Below are positions 22,801 through 29,639 of a stretch of DNA of 64,000 bases, in pieces. Each line of letters starts with the position of its first letter. The stretch's first letter is position 1. Source of the stretch: Catonia carolina (Eukaryota; Arthropoda; Insecta; Hemiptera; Achilidae); assembly GCA_035578175.1 (NCBI GenBank), contig JAQMRL010000003.1, forward strand, positions 105,636,969 to 105,700,968. Reading direction: 5' to 3'. The notes beneath the pieces are model-generated. The model saw only the letters and a program-made list of their open reading frames with translations. It had not been told where the DNA came from and searched no databases. The position numbers and the translations under genes were made by a program.

Positions 22801-23809
22801 AAAAGAGAAAGTCGTGTGAGTGTTTCACACCAGATTTTTAATCATAGTTTTCCTCCCAATTGGAGCACTTAAGTCATTCTATGTCCATTAGGTTTGGAGC
22901 TAGTTCGATGTTACCTCTTTCGTTTCTATATCAGTTTCAATTTTTTTTTTCATCTATTGGCCCTCAGTTTCTCTGTTATAATGATGTTGGGTTGTTATAT
23001 TTTCTTGAGAGTTGGATTAGCTATTTTCTTTCAAGACCTTCTTTTCTTCTCATTTTTTGATCATATCTTTAATTTTATTATGTTTAAATCCTTCAAGTCA
23101 GACTTTATTTCCTGGATCCATTTACTTTGAGTCTTGATCTGGAATTTTGGTCATTTATGTAACGGGATTTTGTAAAATTGGAGATATTCTATAGGTCACA
23201 TTGCTGTACTGCTTTATTTTAAGTACAAATTTTAACTATGAGTATTTTCAAGTACTTGTATTAAAAGTAATTAAACAGCACAGATTTATATTTAAATAAA
23301 ATACCTGTTAAAAATTATTTAATTATTTAAGCCTACTTCATGTTATGAAAGCAATAAACTACACTAATATACTCTGTACATGTTTATCATTATTTTTACA
23401 GAAACAAATAACTACTAAAATCTCTAAATAAGTGATTTTCAAGTGTTAGATTGCTATTTATAAGTGTAATAAGCTACTTTAGTGTAGATAAAACAGAGTA
23501 ATTTTAGGATAAATATACATTTAAACTTAAAAACATATATGATTACATCCAAAATTAAGAATGAGCAGTGAACTTATCAATCAACAACATTTTCATAAAA
23601 TGGTAAAGATAAAGAGACACAGATATTTGGGTATACCTTGGACAATTCGAATTAGCACAAGCAGCTTTCGTGTTTACTCCACGCTTTGCCCCTCGTGATG
23701 CAACGATGGTACAGTCACAATAATATACAAAAGCTACTGTAATGTGCGACTCACACATGGTCACTACACTTCTTTTCACTGTTGTCACTGTTGCTAATCT
23801 GTCAGACAT
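1674..23809 (-). CDS. Facilitated trehalose/sugar transporter Tret1-like, 5' part (4 exons; 3' end outside window)
   Basis: Spliced gene, exons 23809-23637, 19932-19776, 4196-4061 and 1859-1674. Junction phases agree throughout (2, 0, 1, and an outgoing phase 1), all sites are GT-AG, and the joined frame is open for about 217 residues. Residues ~1-110 are a soluble N-terminus. TM1 starts at ~111, followed by a TSWIASL motif, TM2, the major-facilitator loop motif GYLVDKIGRL (DxxGR), and TM3 ending in the GRFLTGF signature typical of insect Tret1 and class III GLUT-like transporters. Such proteins move trehalose or hexoses across the plasma membrane down their gradient; the substrate cannot be assigned from this half. 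TM4-TM12 must lie left of position 1, since I find no further matching exon in 1-1673. Introns are about 3.7, 15.6 and 2.2 kb and full of transposons. The family call is firm; exon 1 is less certain than exons 2-4. Confidence 0.85.
1935..2103 (+). repeat. tRNA-derived SINE, family C
   Basis: Begins with a box A-like 'gacatagtggttatcg', has box B-like 'gggttagattccc', then a body containing 'tgtctgcattcgcagcaatc' and a tail ending 'gacgtaaaacaaaaaaaag'. Related pieces: 24670-24795 (minus), 35065-35195 (minus), 38385-38425 (tail only), and the start of one at the right window edge. Confidence 0.65.
2252..2412 (+). repeat. tRNA-derived SINE, family A
   Basis: Box A 'tggcgcagtggttag' and box B 'gggttcaattcccgg' in tRNA-like spacing, followed by a tRNA-unrelated body ('acccaccattccttaac', 'agatgttgatgcgact'). 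The body repeats in at least six other places, which makes this a SINE and not a tRNA gene. Confidence 0.75.
2466..2640 (+). repeat. tRNA-derived SINE, family A (second, adjacent copy)
   Basis: 'actgcctctgcggcttagtg' head and box B 'cgggttcgattaccagc', then the family A body with 'cgttaaaacccact' and 'cactaatgaccaagctgtcg'. About 60 bp downstream of the previous copy in the same orientation. Confidence 0.7.
2975..3060 (-). repeat. SINE head fragment (family C-like)
   Basis: On the minus strand reads a tRNA-like 5' head: 'tagtggttagcataactgc', then box B-like 'aggtttgattcccaacc' and 'aggtctggc', as in the head at 1935. The body is absent. Confidence 0.5.
3255..3665 (+). pseudogene. LINE reverse-transcriptase C-terminal remnant
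   Basis: Broken in all frames, but fragments match the C-terminal end of insect endonuclease/reverse-transcriptase LINE proteins: MIYGAESWV near 3255, then IEENRVILYGHVRRADE at ~3420-3475, then MEKRGLLEEDWMDRDKWRKK at ~3560-3620. These correspond to the YGSExW, GHVxRM and DRxxW blocks downstream of the RT domain. Frame changes and stops separate the pieces. Truncated upstream; lies in intron 3 of the transporter gene, antisense to it. Confidence 0.65.
3670..4060. other. AT-rich intron sequence, nothing recognised
   Basis: Low-complexity A/T runs between the LINE remnant and exon 3. No repeat or reading frame seen. Confidence 0.4.
4061..4196 (-). CDS. Tret1-like exon 3 (TM1 and extracellular loop)
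   Basis: 136 nt between acceptor tttttacag and donor G|gtaagtt, phase 0 in and phase 1 out. Encodes 45 residues: hydrophobic TM1 (ILACVSAASFHFPVGIVVAF onward), a short loop with SAILIPQLEAPDSD, then KEQTSWI. The TSWI motif is followed after splicing by ASL, the conserved (S/T)SWIASL segment that opens TM2 in Tret1-type transporters. The exon-exon codon is G|CT (Ala). Confidence 0.88.
4440..4700 (-). pseudogene. Possible mariner/SETMAR-like transposase N-terminal scrap
   Basis: A minus-strand frame of about 70 codons contains EKQHSVIRFLLPESVQP, which resembles the helix-turn-helix start (xxRAVIRFLxxEGxxP) of mariner-type transposases, followed by decayed sequence with KYFWF. No DDE residues and no inverted repeats are visible. 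Weak; chance similarity is possible. Confidence 0.3.
4745..6030. other. Intron 2, AT-rich, nothing recognised
   Basis: Poly-A/T-rich, no durable frame. The short open frames here and at ~5.9 kb show no family motif. Confidence 0.4.
6034..6345 (-). repeat. Tandem duplication (~164 bp period) containing R900 family ends
   Basis: Two units beginning 'aatagaaaag(a)gacaattttt' at 6034 and 6198 share 'ggtgtgaaacactcacat' and 'gctgatgtaaataatga'. The shared core is the reverse complement of the right end of the R900 repeat ('gagaaagtcgtgtgagtgtt'), so two R900 ends sit head to tail, here in minus orientation. Confidence 0.7.
6655..7433 (+). mobile_element. R900 repeat family copy 1 (non-autonomous element)
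   Basis: About 780 bp with 'actttcacttgccctatatg' at the left and 'caagagaaagttgtgtaagt' plus 'cacaccagatttt' at the right. Internal blocks shared with the other copies: 'gaaggaaagt', 'acaaagttgaaacttgga', 'atcaactggaagt', 'tttaagattgcaaccttaat'. No coding potential. Terminal ACTTTCTCTTG / CAAGAGAAAGT inverted repeats suggest a DNA-transposon derivative, but no target duplication is clear. A CT-rich stretch (6775-6845) is private to this copy. Confidence 0.65.
7440..8575. other. Intron 2 sequence, nothing recognised
   Basis: AT-rich, with a short (AAT)n run near 8145-8162. No motif-bearing frame or repeat match found. Confidence 0.4.
8581..9522 (+). mobile_element. Internally deleted mariner-like element with both inverted repeats
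   Basis: Left end 'tgggtgagtcacaggaacca...' and right end reverse complement 'tgggtgagtatggaaacca...' give imperfect ~30 bp inverted repeats sharing the core CCAAGTGGTTTTGAA. Flanks are AT-rich (atataa / atatta), consistent with TA-type insertion. At ~940 bp it is shorter than a complete mariner (about 1.3 kb). It contains transposase fragments (see separate entry) and has inserted in intron 2 of the transporter gene. Confidence 0.8.
8633..9400 (+). pseudogene. Broken mariner transposase (DUF4817 group)
   Basis: First frame 8633-8953 ends with a block (FHLNGAVNRQNSRYWAGKNP, then FHEQPLHSPKV) that aligns with the segment after the first catalytic Asp in the mariner copy at 37-38 kb. The N-terminal helix-turn-helix region is replaced by unrelated sequence (a hydrophobic leader), so the 5' half was lost. 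Downstream, in other frames: RRGIDHEHLWFDKIGLWIGR, WSPWSPDLSTCDFFLCGKS (third catalytic Asp region) and LDELKEVIHQQTTQI. Several stops and frameshifts; not functional. Confidence 0.75.
9523..10250. other. Intron 2 sequence, nothing recognised
   Basis: AT-rich filler between the mariner remnant and a LINE tail. Confidence 0.4.
10252..10600 (+). pseudogene. RTE-like LINE C-terminal fragment
   Basis: A nearly open frame reads LLKKRRLKFYEHLSRIDNNQ, a stop, TKQIFKTLNKSSKVSDKWFKEVRKDIEKTGINRENLMN, a stop, then FRQLIIDFKGFHEEQKQ and WTKEKRKTYSKQMWAAKRAS. This pattern (YGHLxRMDxxR...WFxEVxxDLxxxxI) is the typical C-terminus of insect endonuclease/RT elements. Two in-frame stops. No RT domain upstream, so it is a 5'-truncated relic in intron 2. 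It is a different family from the full-length LINE at 15.8-19.15 kb. Confidence 0.65.
10600..11390. other. Intron 2 sequence, nothing recognised
   Basis: Short open frames here have no recognisable motifs. Confidence 0.35.
11392..11706. mobile_element. Foldback (palindromic) element, ~315 bp
   Basis: The left arm 'tataaatttcattaacc...gctgccttgatcc' (from ~11397) is the reverse complement of the right arm 'ggatcaaggcagctgaaaaggttagcgaaatttata' (ending ~11704). Inside, 'tgtcttccgtcatctacataaaact' pairs with 'agttttatatagatgactgaagata' around 11538-11598. The whole element could fold into one long imperfect hairpin, as foldback-type MITEs do. An open frame across it (11369-11593) is incidental. 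Confidence 0.7.
12230..12600 (+). mobile_element. MITE, ~370 bp, copy 1 (GGAC...AAATAAGCTTG ends)
   Basis: Left end 'tagagcggacgtaaaataag' continuing 'cttgccgg'; right end reverse complement 'gagtagagtggacaccaaat' continuing 'aagcttgtcgg': inverted repeats of ~28 bp. The body matches the copy at 35483-35870 in inverted orientation ('agttcggattcagt', 'ttggtag', 'ttacaattgaat'-type blocks, 'aacattagtcggtaa'-type blocks). No coding capacity. Lies in intron 2. Confidence 0.78.
12605..14430. other. Intron 2 sequence, nothing recognised
   Basis: AT-rich. The 94-codon minus-strand frame at 12754-13038 has no motif. A short 'gagcacagagctcagagcac' palindromic run occurs near 13922-13947. Confidence 0.35.
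14437..14700 (+). repeat. Hairpin-headed repeat (family D), diverged copy
   Basis: Starts 'gatcatcagccgaaaggctggtttaaacc', whose CAGCCgaaaGGCTG forms a perfect small hairpin, then 'tctagaggctttattaag', 'gaggtggtttacaattacct', 'cctcactgagtgagaaagta' and 'gcatatcagcatggcaggcc'. It follows the copies at 14848, 24124 and 55628 (minus), with a diverged 3' half. Confidence 0.7.
14848..15240 (+). repeat. Hairpin-headed repeat (family D), longest copy
   Basis: About 390 bp, matched nearly end to end by 55628-55245 on the minus strand, including 'cagccaaaaggctggtttga', 'gagcgaggtggtttaccatt', 'ttatcagcatgccgggccct', 'gtgataagaaacagaactat' and a last block 'gcaaataaatttaacactcc'. The two full copies define the element length. 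The hairpin plus GGTTTGAAC resembles the terminal hairpin (CATCAGTC...GACTGGTTTGATG) of the RTE LINE in this window, so family D may be a LINE/SINE 3' end in reverse; that is inference. Confidence 0.7.
15371..15510 (+). repeat. tRNA-derived SINE, family A
   Basis: 'gcctccatggtccagtggtt' box A region, a shortened 'gttgattcctggctagggtc' box B region, then 'tagtcgctaataactaagct' of the family A body. Confidence 0.65.
15781..15791 (+). repeat. Target-site duplication, left copy
   Basis: attatcataac, identical to 19154-19164 and immediately 5' of the LINE. Confidence 0.85.
15792..19153 (+). mobile_element. Full-length RTE/BovB-like non-LTR retrotransposon
   Basis: A 3.36 kb element flanked by an exact 11 bp target duplication (attatcataac at 15781-15791 and 19154-19164). 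The 5' UTR (~390 bp, starting gggctataaagggcttctgt) precedes an endonuclease-reverse transcriptase reading frame. The 3' end is very short: stop TGA at 19139, then 'tgac' and a poly-A of about 10. Both ends are present, so insertion was full length. It sits in the 15.6 kb intron of the transporter gene, antisense to it. A 5'-truncated relative lies at 33841-34290. Relatively recent, judged by the clean duplication and few lesions. Confidence 0.93.
16179..19141 (+). pseudogene. LINE ORF: AP-type endonuclease + reverse transcriptase, two lesions
   Basis: The endonuclease lies in two pieces: 16179-16529 (GTWNVRSL near residue 43, GEVRWDDD) and, after one in-frame TAA at 16527-16529, 16554-16880 in the same frame (VMGDWNAVVG). 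A 2 bp insertion (a doubled AC near 16870) then shifts the frame into 16877-19141, 754 codons, which carries the end of the endonuclease (QIDYIMVRQRF, GSDHNLVV), the reverse transcriptase (FVDLEKAFD at residues 401-409, VRQGCSLSPLL, FADD at 501-504) and the C-terminal LYGSETWV and GHILRH blocks ending RTGWRTASNQSRD. The catalytic residues are present. The start at 16179 may be too far 3' or 5'; the frame is open only from there. Similar to the proteins often mislabelled craniofacial development protein 2 in insect annotations. Confidence 0.9.
19154..19164 (+). repeat. Target-site duplication, right copy
   Basis: attatcataac directly after the poly-A of the LINE; fixes the element boundaries. 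Confidence 0.85.
19165..19770. other. Intron 2 sequence next to exon 2, nothing recognised
   Basis: AT-rich and unstructured by eye. Confidence 0.4.
19776..19932 (-). CDS. Tret1-like exon 2
   Basis: 157 nt between acceptor gtttcag and donor CAG|gtaaat, entering in phase 2 and leaving in phase 0. Encodes about 52 hydrophilic residues (LKPEEAKTLNANGEV near the start, THVTYKS-type stretch near the end, closing in VFPQ) that lead directly into TM1 on exon 3. It is too short to stand alone and was recognised from splice sites and phase continuity. The Tyr-Lys-Ser...Gln run just before TM1 is the usual place where the cytoplasmic N-terminus of a GLUT/Tret1 protein meets the membrane. Confidence 0.7.
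20065..20222 (-). repeat. tRNA-derived SINE, family A, well preserved
   Basis: Minus strand: 'tgcctccgtagcgtagtggt' box A region, box B 'aggttcaattcccggccagg', then 'gtctggaaattttcacgtg' and 'agtcgctaatgaccaagcag' ending in 'ttgatgtgac'. It lies in intron 1 of the transporter gene, in the same orientation as the gene. Confidence 0.8.
20293..20722. mobile_element. MITE with CTAG-rich interior (430 bp)
   Basis: Ends are inverted repeats: left AAAGGCCTATTCCCATGA and right reverse complement TAAAGGCCTAACCCATGA, both followed by a CTAGT(A/T)TACTAGC-like block. The interior holds about 21 CTAG tetramers as paired GCTAGT/ACTAGC motifs. An internal ~84 bp unit is tandemly duplicated (20443 and 20527 starts; both with 'gtttccaaatgtt' and 'caagctagtttactag'). 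No coding capacity. Target duplication is ambiguous (TAA-like on both sides). Confidence 0.75.
20723..21895. other. Intron 1 sequence, nothing recognised
   Basis: AT-rich; no motif-bearing frame. Confidence 0.4.
21905..22842 (+). mobile_element. R900 repeat family copy 2 (near complete)
   Basis: Left end 'actttctcttgccctaccta'; right end 'aaaagagaaagtcgtgtgag' then 'tgtttcacaccagattttta'. Internal blocks 'tgtcgatttttcaaaattga', 'caaccggaagtagtagttta', 'aaaacggctcctacgatttt' and 'tctgctgaaattcttgggga' match the copies at 27.5, 43.4 and 51.1 kb. About 940 bp, non-coding. In intron 1 of the transporter. Confidence 0.75.
22846..23630. other. Intron 1 sequence near exon 1, nothing recognised
   Basis: Two overlapping hydrophobic open frames (22860-23130) come from a T-rich tract; no homology signal. 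Confidence 0.35.
23637..23809 (-). CDS. Tret1-like exon 1 (candidate start exon)
   Basis: Starts at ATG 23809 and stays open to the donor AAG|gtatac at 23637/23636 (173 nt, phase 2). The trailing AG joins the leading C of exon 2 to make a serine codon, so the phase fits exactly. It encodes about 57 residues, Ser/Thr/Val-rich with cysteines at roughly residues 19, 31, 33, 51 and 56, and has no resemblance to known transporter N-termini that I recognise. N-termini of insect Tret1 proteins vary between isoforms, so this may be one of several alternative first exons. Support is open frame, donor and phase only; a non-coding 5' exon is the alternative. Confidence 0.5.
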
Positions 23810-24123
23810 AATGATGTGTCTAATTTGTTTCTATATATGATTTTCTGTTGATGTGTATTAAGGATATCATAGTTGGCAGAAAGTTATTAAATATGAAGTG
23901 CAGCTAAGTCATGGTGTTGTACTCAACATTATAGTATATGCTGATGACATTGCTACAATTGAAGAATCTGAGTAACGATTACATAGAGGGATATTTACTC
24001 TGAACAACATTTGCGCAGATTACAAATTTGACAATATCTCCTTAAAAGACTAAAGTAATGACATTTCTAGGAAATTCCTGGTGAGATCAAAAATAGAAAT
24101 TAATGGAAATATTTTGGAGCAGG

Positions 24124-24245
24124 TGTTGTTTAGGTCAACAGCTGAAAAGCTGGTTTGAACCTTTAGAGGTTGTACTAAGTAAAAACGAGGAGTTTACAAT
24201 TATTGGTTTACAATTACCTTCCTCAATAGCAATTGGAGCACGTTT
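24124..24245 (+). repeat. Hairpin-headed repeat (family D) fragment inserted in LINE
   Basis: 'gtttaggtcaacagctgaaaagctggtttg' through 'aaacgaggag...ggtttacaattaccttcctc' interrupts the LINE frame between NGNILEQV and KQVSNFKYLG. GGAGCA occurs on both sides (24116ff and 24235ff), a possible target duplication. Confidence 0.65.
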
Positions 24246-24669
24246 TCTCAATTGAAACAGGTATCCAATTTTAAATATTTGGGATGTGACATGTCTTTTG
24301 TAAACAACTAGGACATGACGAATAAACTATAAAGGTTGAAGAATATTTGTGAGATGAATACATAAAATGTTAAAGCACAGGACTAGGAAAGAAACCTGGC
24401 AAAACCTGTGGTACTATATGGAAGTGAGGTATGGGCACTTTTGAAGCGGGAACGAACTAAGTTGCAGGGGGCAGAAATTAGGTATGTAAGAGCAGTGAAG
24501 GGATGTAACTGGGAGGGTAGGCTAAGGAATGTGGATATACTTGAGGACCTGAGCTTTACTAGCCTAGATGAGAGAATGAAAATTCACAAGAGGTACTGAA
24601 GCAGCCATTTGGAACGCATGAGGGAGGACCTCATACTCCGTTTAGCTTACAAGTACAAACCACCGGTAG

Positions 24670-24795
24670 GTATTTTTTTGCTCTGACTGTTTTGCAATAT
24701 CTGCTAATGCAGACGGTGGATGATCATGATATATGAAAATGAATGATGAAAAAAACCTGACCGGGAATCGAACCCGGGATACCGGCATAGAAGGA
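24670..24795 (-). repeat. SINE family C fragment inserted in LINE
   Basis: Minus strand: box B 'cccgggttcgattcccggtc', body 'ccgtctgcattagcagatat' and 'tgcaaaacagtcagagc', then an A-rich tail. ACCGG on both sides may be the target duplication. The 5' tRNA head is missing. Confidence 0.65.
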
Positions 24796-24859
24796 TTGTT
24801 GGACACCCTAGGAAGAGATGGTTTCTGGAACAGGGCGAGCTGCCTAATTCATAAAGTGA

Positions 24860-24895
24860 AGAAGAAGAAGAAGAAGAAGAAGGAAAAGAAGAATG
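24860..24895 (+). repeat. (GAA)n microsatellite at LINE 3' end
   Basis: A run of aag/gaa units typical of the 3' tail of this LINE group; similar tails at 32685, 35958 and 46860. Confidence 0.7.
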
Positions 24896-24909
24896 GATGG
24901 AAGGCTTGT

Positions 24910-27210
24910 TTCAATGCATAAAGAGCTAGAATTAATTGACACTATAAAGAGATGAAGACTGGAGTACTTCATTACATGTTAAGAGTGGAGAGAAATACTA
25001 TCTGTTGCAGTTCATTACACAGGTGAAAAAAGCAGAAGAGAAGAGCATAGGAAAATAAATAACATCTTGTTTAAAAAGAAACCTATAAGACTGGTGTCAT
25101 TGTTCCTCTATGTGAAACTATTTAGGGACGGAGTGTCAAAAGTAAGAATTTCTGTTATGATTGCCAACCTTTGATAGGGGGAAGCATCCGAAGAAGAAAT
25201 ACATTTATATCTATAAAATCGATCTATTTTCACAATACACTTTTCCAATTTGTATGAAAAGTTTATTTTTTATTACAGTTTTTTAATACCTAACTCTCTC
25301 AATAACAATAAATATTAATTTCTGTTGTTGTTTATTTGAATACGCTCTATACTTTGCTTTAAAATACATCAAATATTTAGATACACAATTGCACATTATA
25401 TATAAAAACCATGTTAAAAAAATTTATATTTTCTCCTTATTGGAGAGAAAAAAGATATTTTTTTTGAACATTTATTAAACATTCTATGTTCATCTGTTCG
25501 CTTTGTAACACATACATAATTCAACAGTGAGACGCTTTTATAAAACAAATGATTGATTGATTTCAAGTATTTAATACTTGAAGGTCAATAAGCATTTGTA
25601 GTTTGTAATTAATCACATATACTGTCATTGAAAATAATTATATGCTTTTGTATTTTATGCAAGATCTTAACTGACTTTAAATACTGCAGTAATTTATATA
25701 ATGATTTCTTATTATGTAATTAGTCATATCAACTTCTACAGTTTCTAGCGACTGCATTGAATTTGTTTTAAATTTTCGTAATGTTGTTTATGTGATAATA
25801 TTGGGGTGCTTTCCAACTCTTACTGGAAAGTAAACCACAGACTTCGGTTTGGGTTAGCAGTCAAATATAGCAGTATGTAAGCCACCGTGTGTTCATTATT
25901 ATGTTCTTTATTGAGATAAATCCTTATGCCATGTATTTAAAACGTAATATCCTGGTGAAATAATATTTGAAATGAAGATTCTGTTCATCCTGAAATACAG
26001 ATTTCTACTGAACTGATTTAAAAAAAATTAAATTACATGATTGTAAGGAGGTCACTTATGGGATTCTGCAAAAAATCTGAAAATGAAAACTGGTAACAGC
26101 TATAACAAGGTTTTGCGAAATAAACAAACAAAATAATTGAATTATAGTTTCGATGGTGCTACTATTCTGGTGATGACACTTGTAAAAATCCCCTTTGGCT
26201 TATTAATAAAAAATTAGCTTCACACTTTACGTTTCCAATTAAAAGTAATCTCTAATAATAAACAGTTTTTAAACTAAATAACGATAAAAAAATACATAAT
26301 TATAAAATTAATAATTTAAATTAAAAAAACAGATAAATAAATTGTAGAATTTAACTTTGAAACTGAATAAAAGTTATTTAAAAAACTATCAAAACAATTT
26401 TTATCTTTTATTTGAAATTTTCAACAGTACACAAATATACGACTACTAGAAAATGTGATATATGTTCATAACCCAGTAACACGAAAAAGAAAAAAAATAG
26501 AGACAAAGATTGATACCCATTGGTATAATTTTGGGTATATAGTTAAGTATTAAATATTATAATTAGTCTTTGTAATTGTTATTATTTTTACTGTATTAAT
26601 ATTATTATTTACTTTTTTTATTTAATTATAACTCAGAGAGATCCCTATTCAATCTTCTTTTCAGGTGCCGAGCTGGTTTCCCGGGAAGTTGAAAGCGATG
26701 AAGTTCTTGAATTAGATCAGATTTAGTTGTAATTTCGAAAATATTTTTGTATAATAGGACTGTGCTCAGTCTTCAACTGTAGTAATCCCTAAATCGGAGT
26801 GTAAAGTATCATTACTTATGTAGTACGGAGCTCTTAATATTAAACGGAGAAATTTTGATAGGAACGTCTGTAGATGATTGGGTACATAGTTATCTTATTT
26901 TATTAATAACACTGTTTTTATAAAATATTATGAAATAAGACTATAATTGTTAATGTTACTTGACATCGGTAGTTAAGAACAAATTAAGAATATCGATCAA
27001 AATTATTGTACTCGTACAAATTATTTTACACGAATCAGTTAATTTTACTTAGAAAATATAAAATTTGTAAACAATGTTTTAACATAATACCAACTATACA
27101 GGATCTGCATAATACAAAGCCTGTAAAGTGAATAGCAGTACCAGTTCAAACAATTCTCTAAATAATTACAAGTAGTCAATACCCATTATTACTATTATTA
27201 TTCCCAGTAC
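24910..27210. other. AT-rich intergenic or upstream sequence, nothing recognised
   Basis: No frames with motifs and no repeat matched. If the start exon at 23.8 kb is right, this is upstream of the transporter gene; I could not identify a promoter. Confidence 0.35.
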
Positions 27211-27215
27211 AGCAT

Positions 27216-27275
27216 TAGAGAGAGGGAAGAGAGAGGGAAGAGAGAGAGAAATAGAGAGGGGAGGAGAAGGAGCAC
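27216..27275 (+). repeat. (GA)-rich low-complexity run
   Basis: 'gagagagggaagagagaggg' type repeats. Confidence 0.8.
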
Positions 27276-27539
27276 TAAATTTCCTAAATTGAACATACAA
27301 AAATAATCCTTCAAATGCAGCTTGTGATCAACCTAAATTGAAAAAGTACTACAACTTTTCACTGACCTGTATTCGTTTTAATGCTGCTTTAATTAATTAT
27401 AAATTTAATTGTTATTTATTTTTTCTGAATGTATGTGGGCTAACAACAGTTTAAATTACATTTTAATAGTCAATGCTTAGTAATATAATATGGATTCATA
27501 GTACAGTATGTTAGTTTAAAGAATCTAGTGTTAAACACT

Positions 27540-28457
27540 GAAAAGACTTTCTCTTGCCAGTGCAAATAATGAACAGCATAACCTAACATTAGTATTAAAG
27601 CATTAGAAATTTAAAAAAAATTAATCTCAAAAAACATACCCTCATTTTAATCATGAGTGAATGATGCAAAATGAAAATCAACTTCAGTTTGGCAAAATAA
27701 TACGGAAAATCACTCTTTCACGCTAAACTAGGTTTTGTAGAGAAAAATGCTTAAAAGAAAATTTGTGGATCTTTTAATTTCTGTTAAATTTGATTATAAA
27801 CACTTTTATCGTAAAATGCATAGGCCTACTAAGGTCGAAATCTTAAAAAATTCATTTTTTTACAGATTTTCATGAAAAGAAAACAGAAAATCATAAATTA
27901 CCGCTAAACTAAGCGTTATACAAAAAATTTTAAATGTAAGTTGTAGATTTTTGAACTGTCTATAACTTTTATTATATACCCTTTTGCCCTAAAATGCATA
28001 TTAAGGCCGCAATCTTAAAAAAAAATTTCTGTGAGAGAACAGCCTCCCCAAGAATGTCAGCTAACATGGCGCCTACCCTATCATGTAGAGCATAAAGAAT
28101 AATAGAAAATGAGGCGATTTTTAAAAAAATCGTAGGAGCCGTTTTTGAGAAAATCGGAAAAAAGCGAAAAATGGCACGAATAAACTACTACTTCCGGTTG
28201 ACCGATTTTGATGAAAATGTTCATGTCGGGTCCTCTAGAAGGTCCTAACTTGAGTTTCAAGTTTCAACTTTCAACTTTGTACGATGTTCCGTTCTTTCTT
28301 AAGATATTTTGTTCACACACACACACCAATCGCTAAAAACATGTTTTTTGGGTTTAGGGGGCCTGAAAACGTGTATATCCGATGAAAACTAAATTTCGAA
28401 AAATCGACATGAAAACAATACTTTCCTTCCTACATATTCATTTAGGCAAGAGAAAGT
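27540..28457 (-). mobile_element. R900 repeat family copy 3 (near complete)
   Basis: Minus orientation, from 'actttctcttgcctaaatga' at 28457 to 'ggcaagagaaagtcttttca' at ~27545. Shares 'tgtcgatttttcgaaattta', 'caaccggaagtagtagttta', 'aaaacggctcctacgatttt' and 'gggtaggcgccatgttagct'. The 11 bp inverted ends ACTTTCTCTTG / CAAGAGAAAGT are exact in this copy, the best evidence for a DNA-transposon-type element. Confidence 0.78.
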
Positions 28458-28459
28458 AA

Positions 28460-29635
28460 AAATAACATTGTTACTATAACCTAGCCTATAAGTTACAAGT
28501 TGCAAAGCTTATAAAGTTTTGATTTACAGTTAATCATTACACGTATTGAAAAGTTAGCTATTCTAAGAAAATAATTAATATATATATATTAATTACGTAA
28601 GTGGTTTCTTAGTATTACTGTATTTTTATGAATATTATACGTGCTTATTAAATGCATTAAAAAGAGGGAGATATTTAATATTAGGTATTAGTTACTTTAA
28701 GAAGTTTTACCATCATATTATAATCTATACTTATTCAATGATTTGCTTTCTCTATAAGCAATCAAGGAATTGCATGACCATAATTTGCAATTCAAATTCA
28801 TTATATAAACTTTCTCTGACTTAGTTTATTAACAGTTTTAATGGATTGCTGTCCTAAATTTTTCCTTCTGTCTTAAAATTGTAAGTAATTTTACTTTCTT
28901 TCAATTTATAAGAAATAAAAAGTGTATTGAAGTCAAAAAAAGTTATAAACTTCAACAGATGTTCAATTCTGAAGAGCATGTCAATTTCATACGTCAGAAA
29001 ATGATTATCTGAGTGTACTTTATGAATACATAATTTAAATAGAAAGTGATATACTCCAAGTCTGTTTAGGAGGTAAAAATATCAATTTCTTATCTGTTAA
29101 ATGTTTTAATATTTCCAGAGTTTCTTGTTTAATTTTATATATTATAATATATGGATATGGATATTCGGAATGGAAATATTTTGTATACATTTTTAAAAAA
29201 CGTACTACATGTTTTGTTGAAACAAATAATAGTCTAGTGGTAATGAAAAAAGTTCTTCTAGTCAAAAACCGCTTAGTAATTTAAAAAATATGATAATTTT
29301 GATTCATTAAATAAATATGTAATTATAAAAATGCTAAAAGGAAACAGGAACTATAATAAGAGGAAGAATCTGAAGCGGGATCATCATATTTTTTATGCAT
29401 TGAGTCAAGGTATTTGTGTGTGTACTTTAAATTGTGTTTACCAAAATATTTTTATTTTTGAGACTTATGTTTCTTTTTCTCAGGATCTATGAAAGGTACA
29501 ACTACAAAAACTTTTATACACCTTTCCACAATTTTATTTGTGGCAATTTTAAAAATTGACAATATCATTTTCCTTTCTATGTCAGTCCGTCCGTCTATCA
29601 CACCCTGATGTCAGAAACTAAAAAAGATAGAAACT
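28460..29635. other. AT-rich sequence, nothing recognised
   Basis: A 76-codon minus frame at 29035-29265 has no recognised motif. Confidence 0.35.
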
Positions 29636-29639
29636 AACG

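Larger units (their letters stand above)
23885..24905 (+). pseudogene. LINE RT/C-terminal remnant with two nested insertions
   Basis: Decayed frame: YADDIATIEESE (RT motif C) near 23937, ADYKFDNISLKD, NGNILEQV; then after an insertion KQVSNFKYLGCDMSF; then the open stretch 24408-24599 (LYGSEVWALLKRERTKLQGA, AEIRYVRAVKGCN, DERMKIHKRY) and HLERMREDL, LAYKYKPPV. After a second insertion the frame resumes with VGHPRKRW at ~24812 and ends in a (GAA)n run at ~24860-24895. Upstream RT and endonuclease domains are missing. Same LINE group as the one at 45.1/46.6 kb. Confidence 0.8.
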
